Assembly: GCA_963575745.1 (NCBI GenBank)
Contig: CAUYUJ010010506.1
Span: forward strand, 1 to 28,100
Direction of reading: 5' to 3'
DNA length: 28,100 nucleotides
Source of the DNA: Prorocentrum cordatum
Taxonomy: Eukaryota > Sar > Dinophyceae > Prorocentrales > Prorocentraceae
This document shows positions 1 through 7,894 of the stretch, one piece after another. Made by a program: the position numbers and the translations under genes. Position 1 is the stretch's first letter; every line of letters starts with the position of its first letter. The notes under the pieces are model-generated. The model was given only the letters and a program-made list of their open reading frames with translations. It did no database searches and had not been told where the DNA came from.

Positions 1-164
1 GACAGCGACGACGACGACTCCATCCTCCACCTCTGAGGGTAGATGACAACTTCCCTCGCTCTCTGCTCTTCTGCACGCCCCCCCCCCCCCCGCACCCCGC
101 ACTTCCCTGATCACCTTAACTGCCCTGGGCATCGTTTCTGGATGGGTTGGTGGGGATGTTTTTC
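1..164. other. Left edge, no feature recognised
   Basis: GC-rich sequence with a long C homopolymer at about 79-92. I see no convincing coding region, RNA gene or repeat; the short ORF here runs into the minisatellite and has no recognisable composition. Confidence 0.5.
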
Positions 165-1735
165 CCCACAGGCCCCGCCTGAGCGAGCAGGGTATTCGCA
201 CGCCGTGTTATGTATCAGGTTCGTGCCCCTCCCACCCCTCCAGGGGGGGCCCGCCTGAGCGAGCAGGGTATTCGCACACCATATTATTTATCAGGTTTCG
301 TGCCCCTCCCACCTCTCCAGGGAGGCCCCGCCTGAGCGAGCAAGGTATTCGCACACCATGTTATTTATCAGGTTTCGTGCCCCTCCCACCCCTCCAGGGA
401 GGCCCCGCCTGAGCGAGCAGGGTATTCGCACACCATGTTATGTATCACGTTTCGTGCCCCTCCCACCCCTCCAGGGAGGCCCCGCCTGAGCGAGCAGGGT
501 ATTCGCACACCATGTTATTTATCAGGATTTCGGAACCCTCCCAACCCCTCCAGGGAGACCCCGCCTAGCGGGCAGGGTATTCGCACACCGATGGTTTATT
601 TATCAGTTTGCGTGCCCCTCCCACCCCTCAGAAGGCCACGCTGAGCGGAGCAGGGTATCCGCACACCATGTTTATTTATTCAGGTTTCGTGCCCCTCCCA
701 CCCCTCCAGGGGGGGCCCTGCCTGAGCGAGCAGGGCATTCGCACACCATGTTATTTATTTGGTTTCGTGCCCCTCCCACCTCTCCAGGGAGGCCCCGCCT
801 GAGCGAGCACGGTATTCGCACACCATGCTATTTATCAGGTTTCGTGCCCCTCCCACCCCTTCCAGGGAGGCCCCGCCTGAGCGAGCAGGGCATTCGCGCA
901 ACATGATATTTATCAGGTTCCCTGCCCCGCCCATCCTTCCAGGGAGGCCCCGCCTGAGCGAGCAGGGTATTCGCACACCATGCTATTTATCAGGTGTCGT
1001 GCCCCTCCCACCCCTCCAGGGAGGCCCCACCAGAGCGGGAAGGGTGTTCGCACACCATGTTATGTATCAGGTATCCTGCCCATCCCACCCCTCCAGGGAG
1101 GCCCCGCCTGAGCGAGCAGGGTATTCGCACACCATGTTATTTATAAGTTTTCGTGCCTCTCCCACCCCTCCAGGGAGGCCCAGCCTGAGCAAGCAAGGTA
1201 TTCGCACACCATGTTATTTATCAGGTGTCGTGCCCCTCCCACCCCTCCAGGGAGGCCCCGCCTGAGCGAGCAGGGTATTCGCACACCATGCTATTTATCT
1301 GGTTTCGTGCCCCTCCCACCCCTCCAGGGAGGCCCCACCAGAGCGGGCAGGGTATTCGCACACCATAGTATTCATCAGGTTTAGTGCCCCTCCACCCCTC
1401 CAGGGAGGCCCCACCAGAGCGGGCAGGGCATCCGCACACCATGTTATTTATCAGGTTTCGCGCCCCTCGCAACATTCCAGGGAGGCCCCGCCAGAGCGGC
1501 GCGCACCATGTTATTTATCAGGTGTCGTGCCCCTCCCACCCCTCCAGGGAGGCCCCACCAGAGCGGGCAGGGTATCCGGACACCATATTATTTATCAGGT
1601 GTCGTGCCCCTCCCACCCCTCCAGGGAGGCCCAGCCTGAGCAAACAAGGTATTCGCACACCATGTTATTTATCAGGTGTCGTGCCCCTCCCACCCCTCCA
1701 GGGAGGCCCCACCAGAGCGCAGGCAAGAAGCAATG
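165..1735. repeat. 77-bp tandem minisatellite array, about 20 copies
   Basis: The phrase GAGCGAGCAGGGTATTCGCA recurs at 181, 257, 334, 411 and 488, which gives a 76-77-bp period, and the pattern runs to about 1730. Each unit holds a GC-rich half, a short AT-rich TTATTTATCAGG core, and a small palindrome (CCTCC-AG-GGAGG). Units differ by substitutions and short indels; 540-660 and 1440-1510 are the most degenerate. Because 77 is not a multiple of three, frames rotate from unit to unit, so the ORFs of up to 168 codons across the array are not plausible genes. Confidence 0.95.
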
Positions 1736-2767
1736 GAACCCCGTAACATCTTTATGTGGGGAACTCCGTTAGCATAATTTTTGGTCGCGGCCGCGAGACA
1801 AGGGTCAGGCAGCAAAGGCAAAGTCCTGGACGCGATCGAGGCTAATTAGGCTGGTGGGGATATTTTTTTTGATCTGCGGCTCAAAGGACGGCTCCAGAGA
1901 GCGGGTCGATCTCGACAGGGGCGCAAAGCGCGACGATTGGCAACGAAGGCACATCGGCCAACGCCGCAATTCACGTGCGAGGGACAAAATGAACCTCATT
2001 AGCCGACCCGGGAACGGAAGACGGCAGCAAACTGGAAAAACCGGCGGATAGTCGCACTGTGGCGCCAGCCCCCACAGACCAAGCCTGCGAGAAGGCGGGA
2101 ACACTGTGCGGGCAGCACAGAGCCCAAGGAAAGGCACCGCCAAACGCGGCGAGGAAGAGCAGAAGGGGGGACAGGCGCAGGAGGCGACGAGGGGAGGGGG
2201 GAGGAAGGAAGCCTCACTCACAGAGCACCTAAAGTGCTCGAAGACAGGTGCGTCGAACCATGACAGGCGTCGGCAGCCTTGTCGTGAGAGTCCCAGCTTG
2301 CAACTTCCTTGCCACTGTGCATGGGGGGAACGCTGCGTGGTACCACGGCTGAACCACCCGGCGGGAGGCCTGCGGACCTGCCCGTGGGAGAACCGCTGGG
2401 CTGTCGTGAACCACGTGCGCCGTGCACCATGGAAAAGGTCGTTGGCGTAGTTGGCGCACGCGAGCAGCAAGTCCGTCCAGAGGAAGGGGGCGATGTCACA
2501 AGCGAAGCCGGGGGCCGGAGGGTCGGGCCTGCCATGTGAGGGCTCAGTCCTGTCAAAGGATGGACCACTTGTACAGGAATCCAGCCTCCCCAGGCCCGCC
2601 CGCCGGAGCCAGCGGGTGATCGCATCCCGCCGCTGGGATAGGTGTGACCACCACGGAACATGCACGTGAACGTAGCCACGATGGGGGGAAGCCGAGTGGC
2701 GTGGTACACCACATCACTGTGCGTGGAGGAGGGGGGGGAGGCGCAGCCGATAGCTGCAAATCAAGTG
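1736..2767. other. Apparently single-copy spacer before LINE copy 1
   Basis: Non-repetitive sequence of about 1 kb between the 77-bp array and the 5' edge of LINE copy 1. It holds one long minus-strand ORF, listed separately with low confidence, and a short purine tract at 2725-2742. I see no RNA gene. It ends at the point where homology with the second LINE copy begins (2768). Confidence 0.5.
1805..2665 (-). CDS. Doubtful hypothetical ORF, 286 codons
   Basis: This minus-strand frame stays open for 286 codons from an ATG at 2665 to a stop at 1805. The N-terminal half has ordinary composition (for example WTDLLLACANYANDLFHG at roughly residues 63-80), while the middle is Pro/Ser/Cys-rich, as expected from translated pyrimidine-rich DNA. 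I recognise no domain, signal peptide or membrane segment. Overlapping open frames exist on both strands, and in such GC-rich DNA an ORF of this length can arise by chance. It could be one exon of an intron-containing gene or a retroelement remnant. I do not assign a function. Confidence 0.2.
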   Translation of the reverse strand: MHVPWWSHLSQRRDAITRWLRRAGLGRLDSCTSGPSFDRTEPSHGRPDPPAPGFACDIAPFLWTDLLLACANYANDLFHGARRTWFTTAQRFSHGQVRRPPAGWFSRGTTQRSPHAQWQGSCKLGLSRQGCRRLSWFDAPVFEHFRCSVSEASFLPPPLVASCACPPFCSSSPRLAVPFLGLCAARTVFPPSRRLGLWGLAPQCDYPPVFPVCCRLPFPGRLMRFILSLARELRRWPMCLRCQSSRFAPLSRSTRSLEPSFEPQIKKNIPTSLISLDRVQDFAFAA

Positions 2768-2817
2768 AAATTAGCCTGGCGAAGGACCCAACCGTGTGCA
2801 GTTGTGAATGCCGCAAT

Positions 2818-3232
2818 TGTGCTGGGTGGTGGCGGACGCATGCGGGCGGTGCCACTGGGACCTTCGGTGGAGCTCCTTATGGGGCCACGAAACGCTGTAC
2901 TGGGTGGGTGGGACGCGGTCAGCAAGGGCTGTGCTGCGTGGTGGCGGACGCATGCGAGCAGTGCCACTGGACCTTTGGTGGAGCTCCCTATGGGGCCACG
3001 AAGCGCTGTACTGGGTGGGTGAAACGCAGGCAGGGAGCAAGGGCTGCGCAGGGTGGTGGCGGACGCATGCGGGCGGTGCCGCTGGGACCTTTGGTGGAGC
3101 TCCCTATAGGGCTACGAAACGCTGTTCTGGGTGGGTGAAGCGCAAGGAACAAGGGCTGTGCTGGGTGGTGGCGGACGCAAGCGGGCTGTGCCACTGGGAC
3201 CTTTGTGGAGCCCCCCCTATGGGGCCACGAAA
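2818..3232 (+). repeat. Type A monomers (111-116 bp, 4 units) at the 5' end of LINE copy 1
   Basis: Units start at about 2819, 2930, 3046 and 3158 with the phrase GGTGGTGGCGGACGCA. Each carries a core related to the 90-bp units that follow (CCACTGGGACCTT, GGTGGAGCTCCCTATGGGG) but has a different linker (CTGTACTGGGTGGGTG). Unit lengths of 111, 116 and 112 bp differ because of small indels in the linker. The same four units in the same order recur at 21863-22276. Confidence 0.9.
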
Positions 3233-4805
3233 CGTGCGAGGGGTGTGCCAGAATGGAGGGTGGAACCGCATGCCAGCGCAGCCACTCGGTGGAGCTCCCT
3301 ATGGAGCCACGAAACGTGTGAGGGGTGTGCCGAAATGGGGGGTGGAATCGCATGCGAGCGCAGCCACTGCGGCGTTCGGTGGAGCTCCCTATGGGGCCAC
3401 GAGACGTGTGAAGGGCGTGCCGAAAAAAGGGGGTGGAACCGCATGCGAGCGCAGCCACTGGGGCCTTCGGTGGGGCTCTCTATGGGGCCACGAACCGTGT
3501 GAGGGGTGTGCCGAAATGAAGGGGGGGAACCACATGCGAGCGCAGACACTGGGGCGTTCAGTGGAACTCCCCATGGAGCCACCCACGAAGCGTGTGAGGG
3601 GTGTGCCAAAATGGGGGGTGGAACCGCATGCTAGCGCAGCCACTGGAGCGTTCGGTGGAACTCCCTATGGGGCCACGAAACGTGTGAGGGGTGTGCCAGA
3701 ATGGGGGGTGGAACCGCATGCGGGCGCAGCCACTGGGGCCTTCGGTGGAACTCCCTATGGGGCCACGAAACGTGTGAGGGGTGAGCCAGAATGGGGGGTG
3801 GAACCGCATGCGGGCGCAGCCACTGGGGCCTTCGGTGGAGCTCCCTATGGGGCCACGAAACCTGTGAGGGGTGTGCCAAAATGGGGGGTGGAACCGCATG
3901 CGGGCGCAGCCACTGGGGCCTTCGGTGGAGCTCCCTATGGGGCCACGAAACGTGTGAGGGGTGTGCCAGACAGGGGGGTGGAACCGCATGCGGGCGCAGC
4001 CACTGGGGCCTTCGGTGGAGCTCCCTATGGGGCCACGAAGCGTGTGAGGGGTGTGCCAGAATGGGGGGTGGAACCGGCATGCGGAACCTGCACTGGTGGG
4101 CCTACGGTGGGGCTCCACAAATGGGGGCCGCTGAAACGCTGCGAGGGGTCAGTGCCAGAATGGGGGGTGGAACGCCATGCGGCGCAGCCATGGGGGCATC
4201 GGTGGAGATCCCTATGGGGCCACGAAACGTGTGAGGCGGGATTTTACCGAATGGTGTGTGGCACCGCGGGGCGCAAGCCACAGGGGCCTAGCGCGTGCTC
4301 CCTATGGGGCACGAAGCGAGTAAGGGGTGCTCTGTGCTCGAAAGGGGGGTGGAACGCATGCGGGCGCAGCCACTGGGGCCTTCGGTGTGAGCTGGTCCTT
4401 TGGTGCACGACAGTGTGAGGGGCTGTGCCAGAATGGGGAGGGGTGGAAAAACCGATGCGGGCGCAGCCCCCTGGGGCCCTTCGGGTTGGAGCTCCCTATG
4501 GGGCCACGAAACGTGTGAGGGGTGTGCCAGAATGAGGGGTGGAACCGCATGCGGGCGCAGCCACTGGGGCCTTCGGTGGAGCGCCCTGTGGGGCCACGAA
4601 ACGTGTGAGGGGTGTGCCAGAATGAGGGGTGGAACGCATGCGGGCGCAGCCACTCGGGCCTTCGGTGGAGCTCCCTATGGGGCCACGAAGCGTGTGAGGG
4701 GTGTGCCAGAATGGGGGGTGGAACCGCATGCGGGCGCAGCCACTGGGACCTTCGGTGGAGCTCCCTATGGGGCCACGAAACGTGTGAGGGGTGTGCCAGA
4801 ATGGG
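3233..4805 (+). repeat. Type B 90-bp monomer array, about 17-18 units, LINE copy 1
   Basis: Starts of CGTGTGAGGGGTGTGCC occur at 3681, 3771, 3861, 3951 and 4041, exactly 90 bp apart; the flanking units vary between 82 and 95 bp. The unit at 3560-3600 carries a distinctive extra ACCC before CACGAAGCG that is also present in the second copy at 22617-22645. The stretch 4070-4520 is heavily degraded by indels. The period is 30 codons, so several frames on both strands stay open (a 536-codon frame covers 2808-4418); I treat these as by-products of the repeat and not as genes. Confidence 0.93.
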
Positions 4806-5055
4806 TGTGGGAGGGGGAGGGGGGGGGGAGGAATGGGAGGAGGAGGAAGGAGGAGGAAGGAGGAACGCGGGGCGACGTCTCTTCCAAACGAGGACCCAAC
4901 ACCACAGGATGGTTGGGAAAAACCTTCACACACACACACCCACACACACACACGCGCACACATTCGCATTGACACTCACATTCTCACCTTCACACCTTCA
5001 TTCACATGCACATGCATGCATACACATTCAGACGCACGCATACACATGTATGCTC
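4806..5055. repeat. Purine-rich (GGA)n and CA microsatellite tract in LINE copy 1 5' region
   Basis: A G-rich purine run at 4806-4865, able in principle to form G-quadruplexes, is followed after about 60 bp by a CACACA/CATGCA tract at about 4926-5055. The same order is found in the second copy at 23869-24122 with small length differences, so the tract belongs to the duplicated unit. Confidence 0.85.
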
Positions 5056-5137
5056 GCCCCCCGCCCCAGCACCCCCAAACGACGGAGTGGGGGGATGGGG
5101 GGGGCATCCTCCTCAGCATCATTATCTTTCTCCTCCT

Positions 5138-5156
5138 GCTCCTCCGCATGGGGGCG
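5138..5156 (+). repeat. 19-bp motif repeated near the LINE 3' end
   Basis: GCTCCTCCGCATGGGGGCG lies immediately before the spliced-leader relict and is repeated without mismatch at 10810-10828, after the RT-like region of the same element, and at 24205-24223 in copy 2. CCTCCTCA-type sequence lies near it at both ends, but in the opposite relative order. Confidence 0.7.
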
Positions 5157-5193
5157 TCCGTAGCCATCCTGGCTCAAGCCATTTTGGCTCAAG
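5157..5193 (+). other. Tandem relict of the dinoflagellate trans-spliced leader
   Basis: Positions 5157-5178 match the 22-nt dinoflagellate spliced leader at 20 of 22 positions; TT is replaced by CC in its middle. It is followed directly at 5179-5193 by CCATTTTGGCTCAAG, an exact copy of the last 15 nt of the leader. A 22+15 arrangement is what results when a new leader is trans-spliced at the internal GTAG acceptor of an older leader kept in a retroposed cDNA. That mechanism is described for processed cDNAs recycled into dinoflagellate genomes. It lies 71 bp before the ATG at 5264 that opens the LINE coding region. Confidence 0.85.
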
Positions 5194-5263
5194 TATTCCA
5201 TGTGTCGAGTCAGCTGGACAGGTCAGCCACTCGGGGGTTCTGTGAGCGCGGCCCGCGACACAA

Positions 5264-5643
5264 GTGCTGGACAGACCCCCATTCCGTGAGCTCCTGTCTG
5301 GAGCATCCATATTCAGCAGCTTCTGGAGCGCCGCTCCGCTTCCATATCAGTACTTCCTCTCGCTCTCTATCACGGCTGTTTTCTTCTTTTGCATGGATTC
5401 TGACGATTCTGGCTCTGGCGATTGCGGCCCTGGCAGACGTGAATCGAACAACCGCAATGGGGGAGAGCGGACATCCCGCCGCCGTGCGCGTCGCGCTGGC
5501 ACCAGCGGAGGCGCGGACATTGCCCCAGAGGACCCAACTGCTCGTCGTCGGCCTCCACGCGAAGAGCCCCCTCGAGAGCGTCGCCGCGAACGCCACAGGC
5601 TCGACCCCTGCACCCTGGCGGCGCCTCCGCAGCGGGCCGCCCA
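5264..5643 (+). CDS. LINE ORF1 N-terminal basic region (different frame from the coiled-coil part)
   Basis: The frame opening with ATG at 5264 or, more likely, the ATG at 5393 (MDSDDSGSGDC...) encodes an acidic/Ser start and then an Arg-rich segment (RTSRRRARRAG, RERRRERHRL), typical of a nucleic-acid-binding N-terminus. At about 5640 the credible coding signal moves to the -1 frame, where ORF1 proper begins at 5644. The same frame arrangement is kept in copy 2 (24333 and 24462 versus 24713). This may be a real frameshift, an old one-base lesion, or a separate small ORF. The frame of this segment stays open to 7894 and rejoins the endonuclease frame; its central part is Pro/Ser/Arg low-complexity sequence and is probably not translated protein. 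Confidence 0.45.
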
Positions 5644-6828
5644 GTGGACTCTGGTGCCCAGGCTGATGCCCATCAAGTCCGCGATCCCTGGGCTGCATCT
5701 GGCCAGCCCTTCTTCACCAGCCAGGACGTCGCCGCCGTGGAAGCCATGCCCACCTTCGCCAGCCAGGCCAGCGCTGCAGGCGCCGCTGGCTCCCCCGTCG
5801 GTGGCACCGCCACCCATGGCGGGCCTGCTGCCGCTCCCTCCGCCGCGGGCGACGGCCTGGCCCTGCCCGCCAACGGCCTGGGCGTTGATTCCGCGGGGGG
5901 CGACTTCCAGCAGCTCCTTCTTCGTCTCGTTCAGCAGCGCATGGATTCCACGGTTTCCGACATGGACAAGCTCAGCAAGTCCTCGACGGCTGCCGCCCAG
6001 ACGGCCCTCGTGCAGGAGATGGCCCACTACATCGCCCCGTTTCCAAAGAGCTTGGCTGCGCAGTCTAACGACGTCCACCAGATCAAATGTCGGCAGCAGG
6101 AGATGGAGCGCGACAATGCCAGGCTGCGGGAGCAGATCAACGAGATTCGCTCGAGCCTCGCCCTCGCCGATTGCCGGCTCGGCGCCGCCGACCTCGCCAA
6201 GCTCGCCGAGCACGACCGAGAGGCAGACCCGCTCCTCTTCACGGCCAACTGCCAGAGCATGGTCTCGGGCCCCGCTGCCCGCGCTGCTCTCGAGGACTGG
6301 ATTGTCGCCGCGAAGGCCCGCTCGGAGTTCATCGAAGTGGTTGGCGGCGCTGTCCCCGCCAAGCGCTTCTTCGCCCACGTCGAGGGCGACAGTGGTGCAG
6401 GTGCTCCTCGCGCCATGGCTCTGGCCCGTGCCTTGCGGCTTCCTGGTGGTGGATGGTGCGCCTCCGCTGTGGAGACCCCAGATGGTCGGCGCGCCGCCCT
6501 CCACGTGGGCGCTGACAAAGCCCCGCGTCAGATCCGCCGCGAGATGCACACTAAGCGCCTCCTCAACATCCTCAACCGGGACTGGAGCCACCCTGCCGAC
6601 AAGCCAGTGGACTGGACCGCCATCAGACCCAAGGGCATCATCAGTGCCAACGCCGTGCCGATCGTTGAGGTCGACCCACAGGGCTTCCACGAGTTGCCCA
6701 ACATCTGCTGGCATCCTGGTTCTGCACAATTCACCAGCGACAGCGACCGCCGCGCCATTGTCGAGCACTTCAACCAGGTCACAGCTGCTGCCGCCGAGGT
6801 GGACACGTCCAGCTGGTCGCGCCCCTAG
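5644..6828 (+). CDS. LINE ORF1-like protein with coiled coil, 394 codons
   Basis: In LINEs, ORF1 proteins bind the element RNA and act as chaperones in the ribonucleoprotein particle. This frame has an Ala/Gly-rich N-terminal third (residues 1-95). A heptad-like segment rich in Gln/Glu/Leu/Arg follows (about 140-200, including RQQEMERDNARLREQINEI) and suggests a trimer- or dimer-forming coiled coil. The C-terminal half is mixed alpha/beta in character (WIVAAKARSEFIEVVGG, KRFFAHVEGD). That half could correspond to the RRM/CTD region of other ORF1 proteins, but I do not see a diagnostic motif. It ends in TAG at 6826-6828, about 60 bp before the endonuclease motifs, which are in the +1 frame relative to it. 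The ATG at 5644 is simply the first in frame; the true N-terminus may include the upstream basic region. The assignment rests on position and the coiled coil. Confidence 0.6.
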   Translation: MDSGAQADAHQVRDPWAASGQPFFTSQDVAAVEAMPTFASQASAAGAAGSPVGGTATHGGPAAAPSAAGDGLALPANGLGVDSAGGDFQQLLLRLVQQRMDSTVSDMDKLSKSSTAAAQTALVQEMAHYIAPFPKSLAAQSNDVHQIKCRQQEMERDNARLREQINEIRSSLALADCRLGAADLAKLAEHDREADPLLFTANCQSMVSGPAARAALEDWIVAAKARSEFIEVVGGAVPAKRFFAHVEGDSGAGAPRAMALARALRLPGGGWCASAVETPDGRRAALHVGADKAPRQIRREMHTKRLLNILNRDWSHPADKPVDWTAIRPKGIISANAVPIVEVDPQGFHELPNICWHPGSAQFTSDSDRRAIVEHFNQVTAAAAEVDTSSWSRP

Positions 6829-7894
6829 CCCTCGCTGGCTGCCTTGGGCACCTGCCCCCGCCCGAGGCACTGACTCGCTCGCCAGCAGGGGGCTCTGCAT
6901 TGCTTCCTGGAGCGCCAACGGCCTCCTGTGCCACCGCGCGCACAAGCGCAAGGCCAAGCTGGCGCGCCTTGCCCAGCTGATGACGCTCCGCAATCTCATC
7001 GTCGCCCAGGAAACTCACGGCTCGGAGATCAAACTCAGGACCCTGATCGACCAGCTGCCGTACCACTACCGCACCTTCTTCTCTGCGGGCGCGAACCCTG
7101 GCACGGGTGGCCTGGCCTTCTTGGTTCCGTGGTTCTCTGAGGCCGAGCTGCGCTCCCTGGACCAGCGCCTGCTCCCCTCGGCCACGATGGAGACGGCGGT
7201 GCCTGGGCGGGTTGCTGAGCACACCTTCTCCAACGCGCGCGCCAACGATCACATCCGCATCCTCAACATCCACAACCATGACGTCCCGCTGGCCCCCTTT
7301 GCCTCCATCAAGCGCAGCTGGATGGATGGGGCCCGATGGGCGCAAGATGACGAACGCCACCGTATCTTCATAGCCATCGGCGACTTCAACATCGCTGACC
7401 TGGAGCCGCTGTCCCTGGAGAGGCCCTCTGTCGCTGACTGCAGGACAACCAACCGCGATGCCGCTACCCTGACTCCAAATGCCACTACGCGGCGTGGTGG
7501 CAGCTGCAGTTCCTCTTCCTCATCCTCATCGGACTCTGGGCGGGGTCGTGCTCGACGGGCGGGCAACATCCGCTCCGTCTGGCATCGCGGCAACCAGGGC
7601 CAAGGCTTCTGGAGAGCGCTCTTCCAGCAAGCGCTTGCAGAAGTCACATGCGAGCTGCCCACGCACTTCTCCAAGCAGTACCAGACCTGCTCCTTCATTG
7701 ACCGCGCCTTCGTCTCCTTGAAGTCGCACTCCATTCTGAACGCGGCGATCTCGCTAGAGATCTGGCAGGAGGCTTCGACGCTGGCGGGCTGGGGCCTCAG
7801 TGACCACGCCACCACCCAGCTGAAGGTTTGGGCTCGATCGCCATCCGAGCCCACCGAGCAGCCCATCCCGCCAAACATCTTCAGCTCCCCTTGA
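6829..7894 (+). CDS. LINE ORF2, AP-type endonuclease domain
   Basis: This is the domain that nicks target DNA to prime reverse transcription. Visible motifs in order are ASWSANGL near 6900-6923, QETH (Glu codon 7010-7012), the beta-strand phrase GTGGLAFLV near 7102, HIRILNIHNHDVP near 7250, GDFN (7379-7390) and the terminal SDH (7799-7807). Together these are the catalytic set of the exonuclease-endonuclease-phosphatase fold. The first Asn expected in the NxNG motif is Ser here. A Ser-rich insert (about 7500-7535) separates GDFN from the C-terminal half. No ATG lies at the domain border; the same frame is open from 5264, so expression may depend on read-through, frameshift or an upstream start. 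A TGA at 7892-7894 separates it from in-frame linker sequence before the RT. Confidence 0.85.

Noticed and set aside
165-1735. CRISPR-like regular spacing in the 77-bp array
   Set aside because: The whole 77-bp unit is repeated, with no unique spacers between short repeats, and the sequence is eukaryotic. It is a minisatellite.
2808-4418. 536-codon ORF with a 30-residue repeat
   Set aside because: It coincides with the monomer array, other frames on both strands are equally open, and frames shift at variant-length units. Treated as a repeat artefact.
5347-6999. 550-codon minus-strand ORF opposite LINE ORF1 and the endonuclease
   Set aside because: It is antisense to regions with clear endonuclease motifs and a coiled coil. 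Long antisense frames are expected in GC-rich coding DNA.
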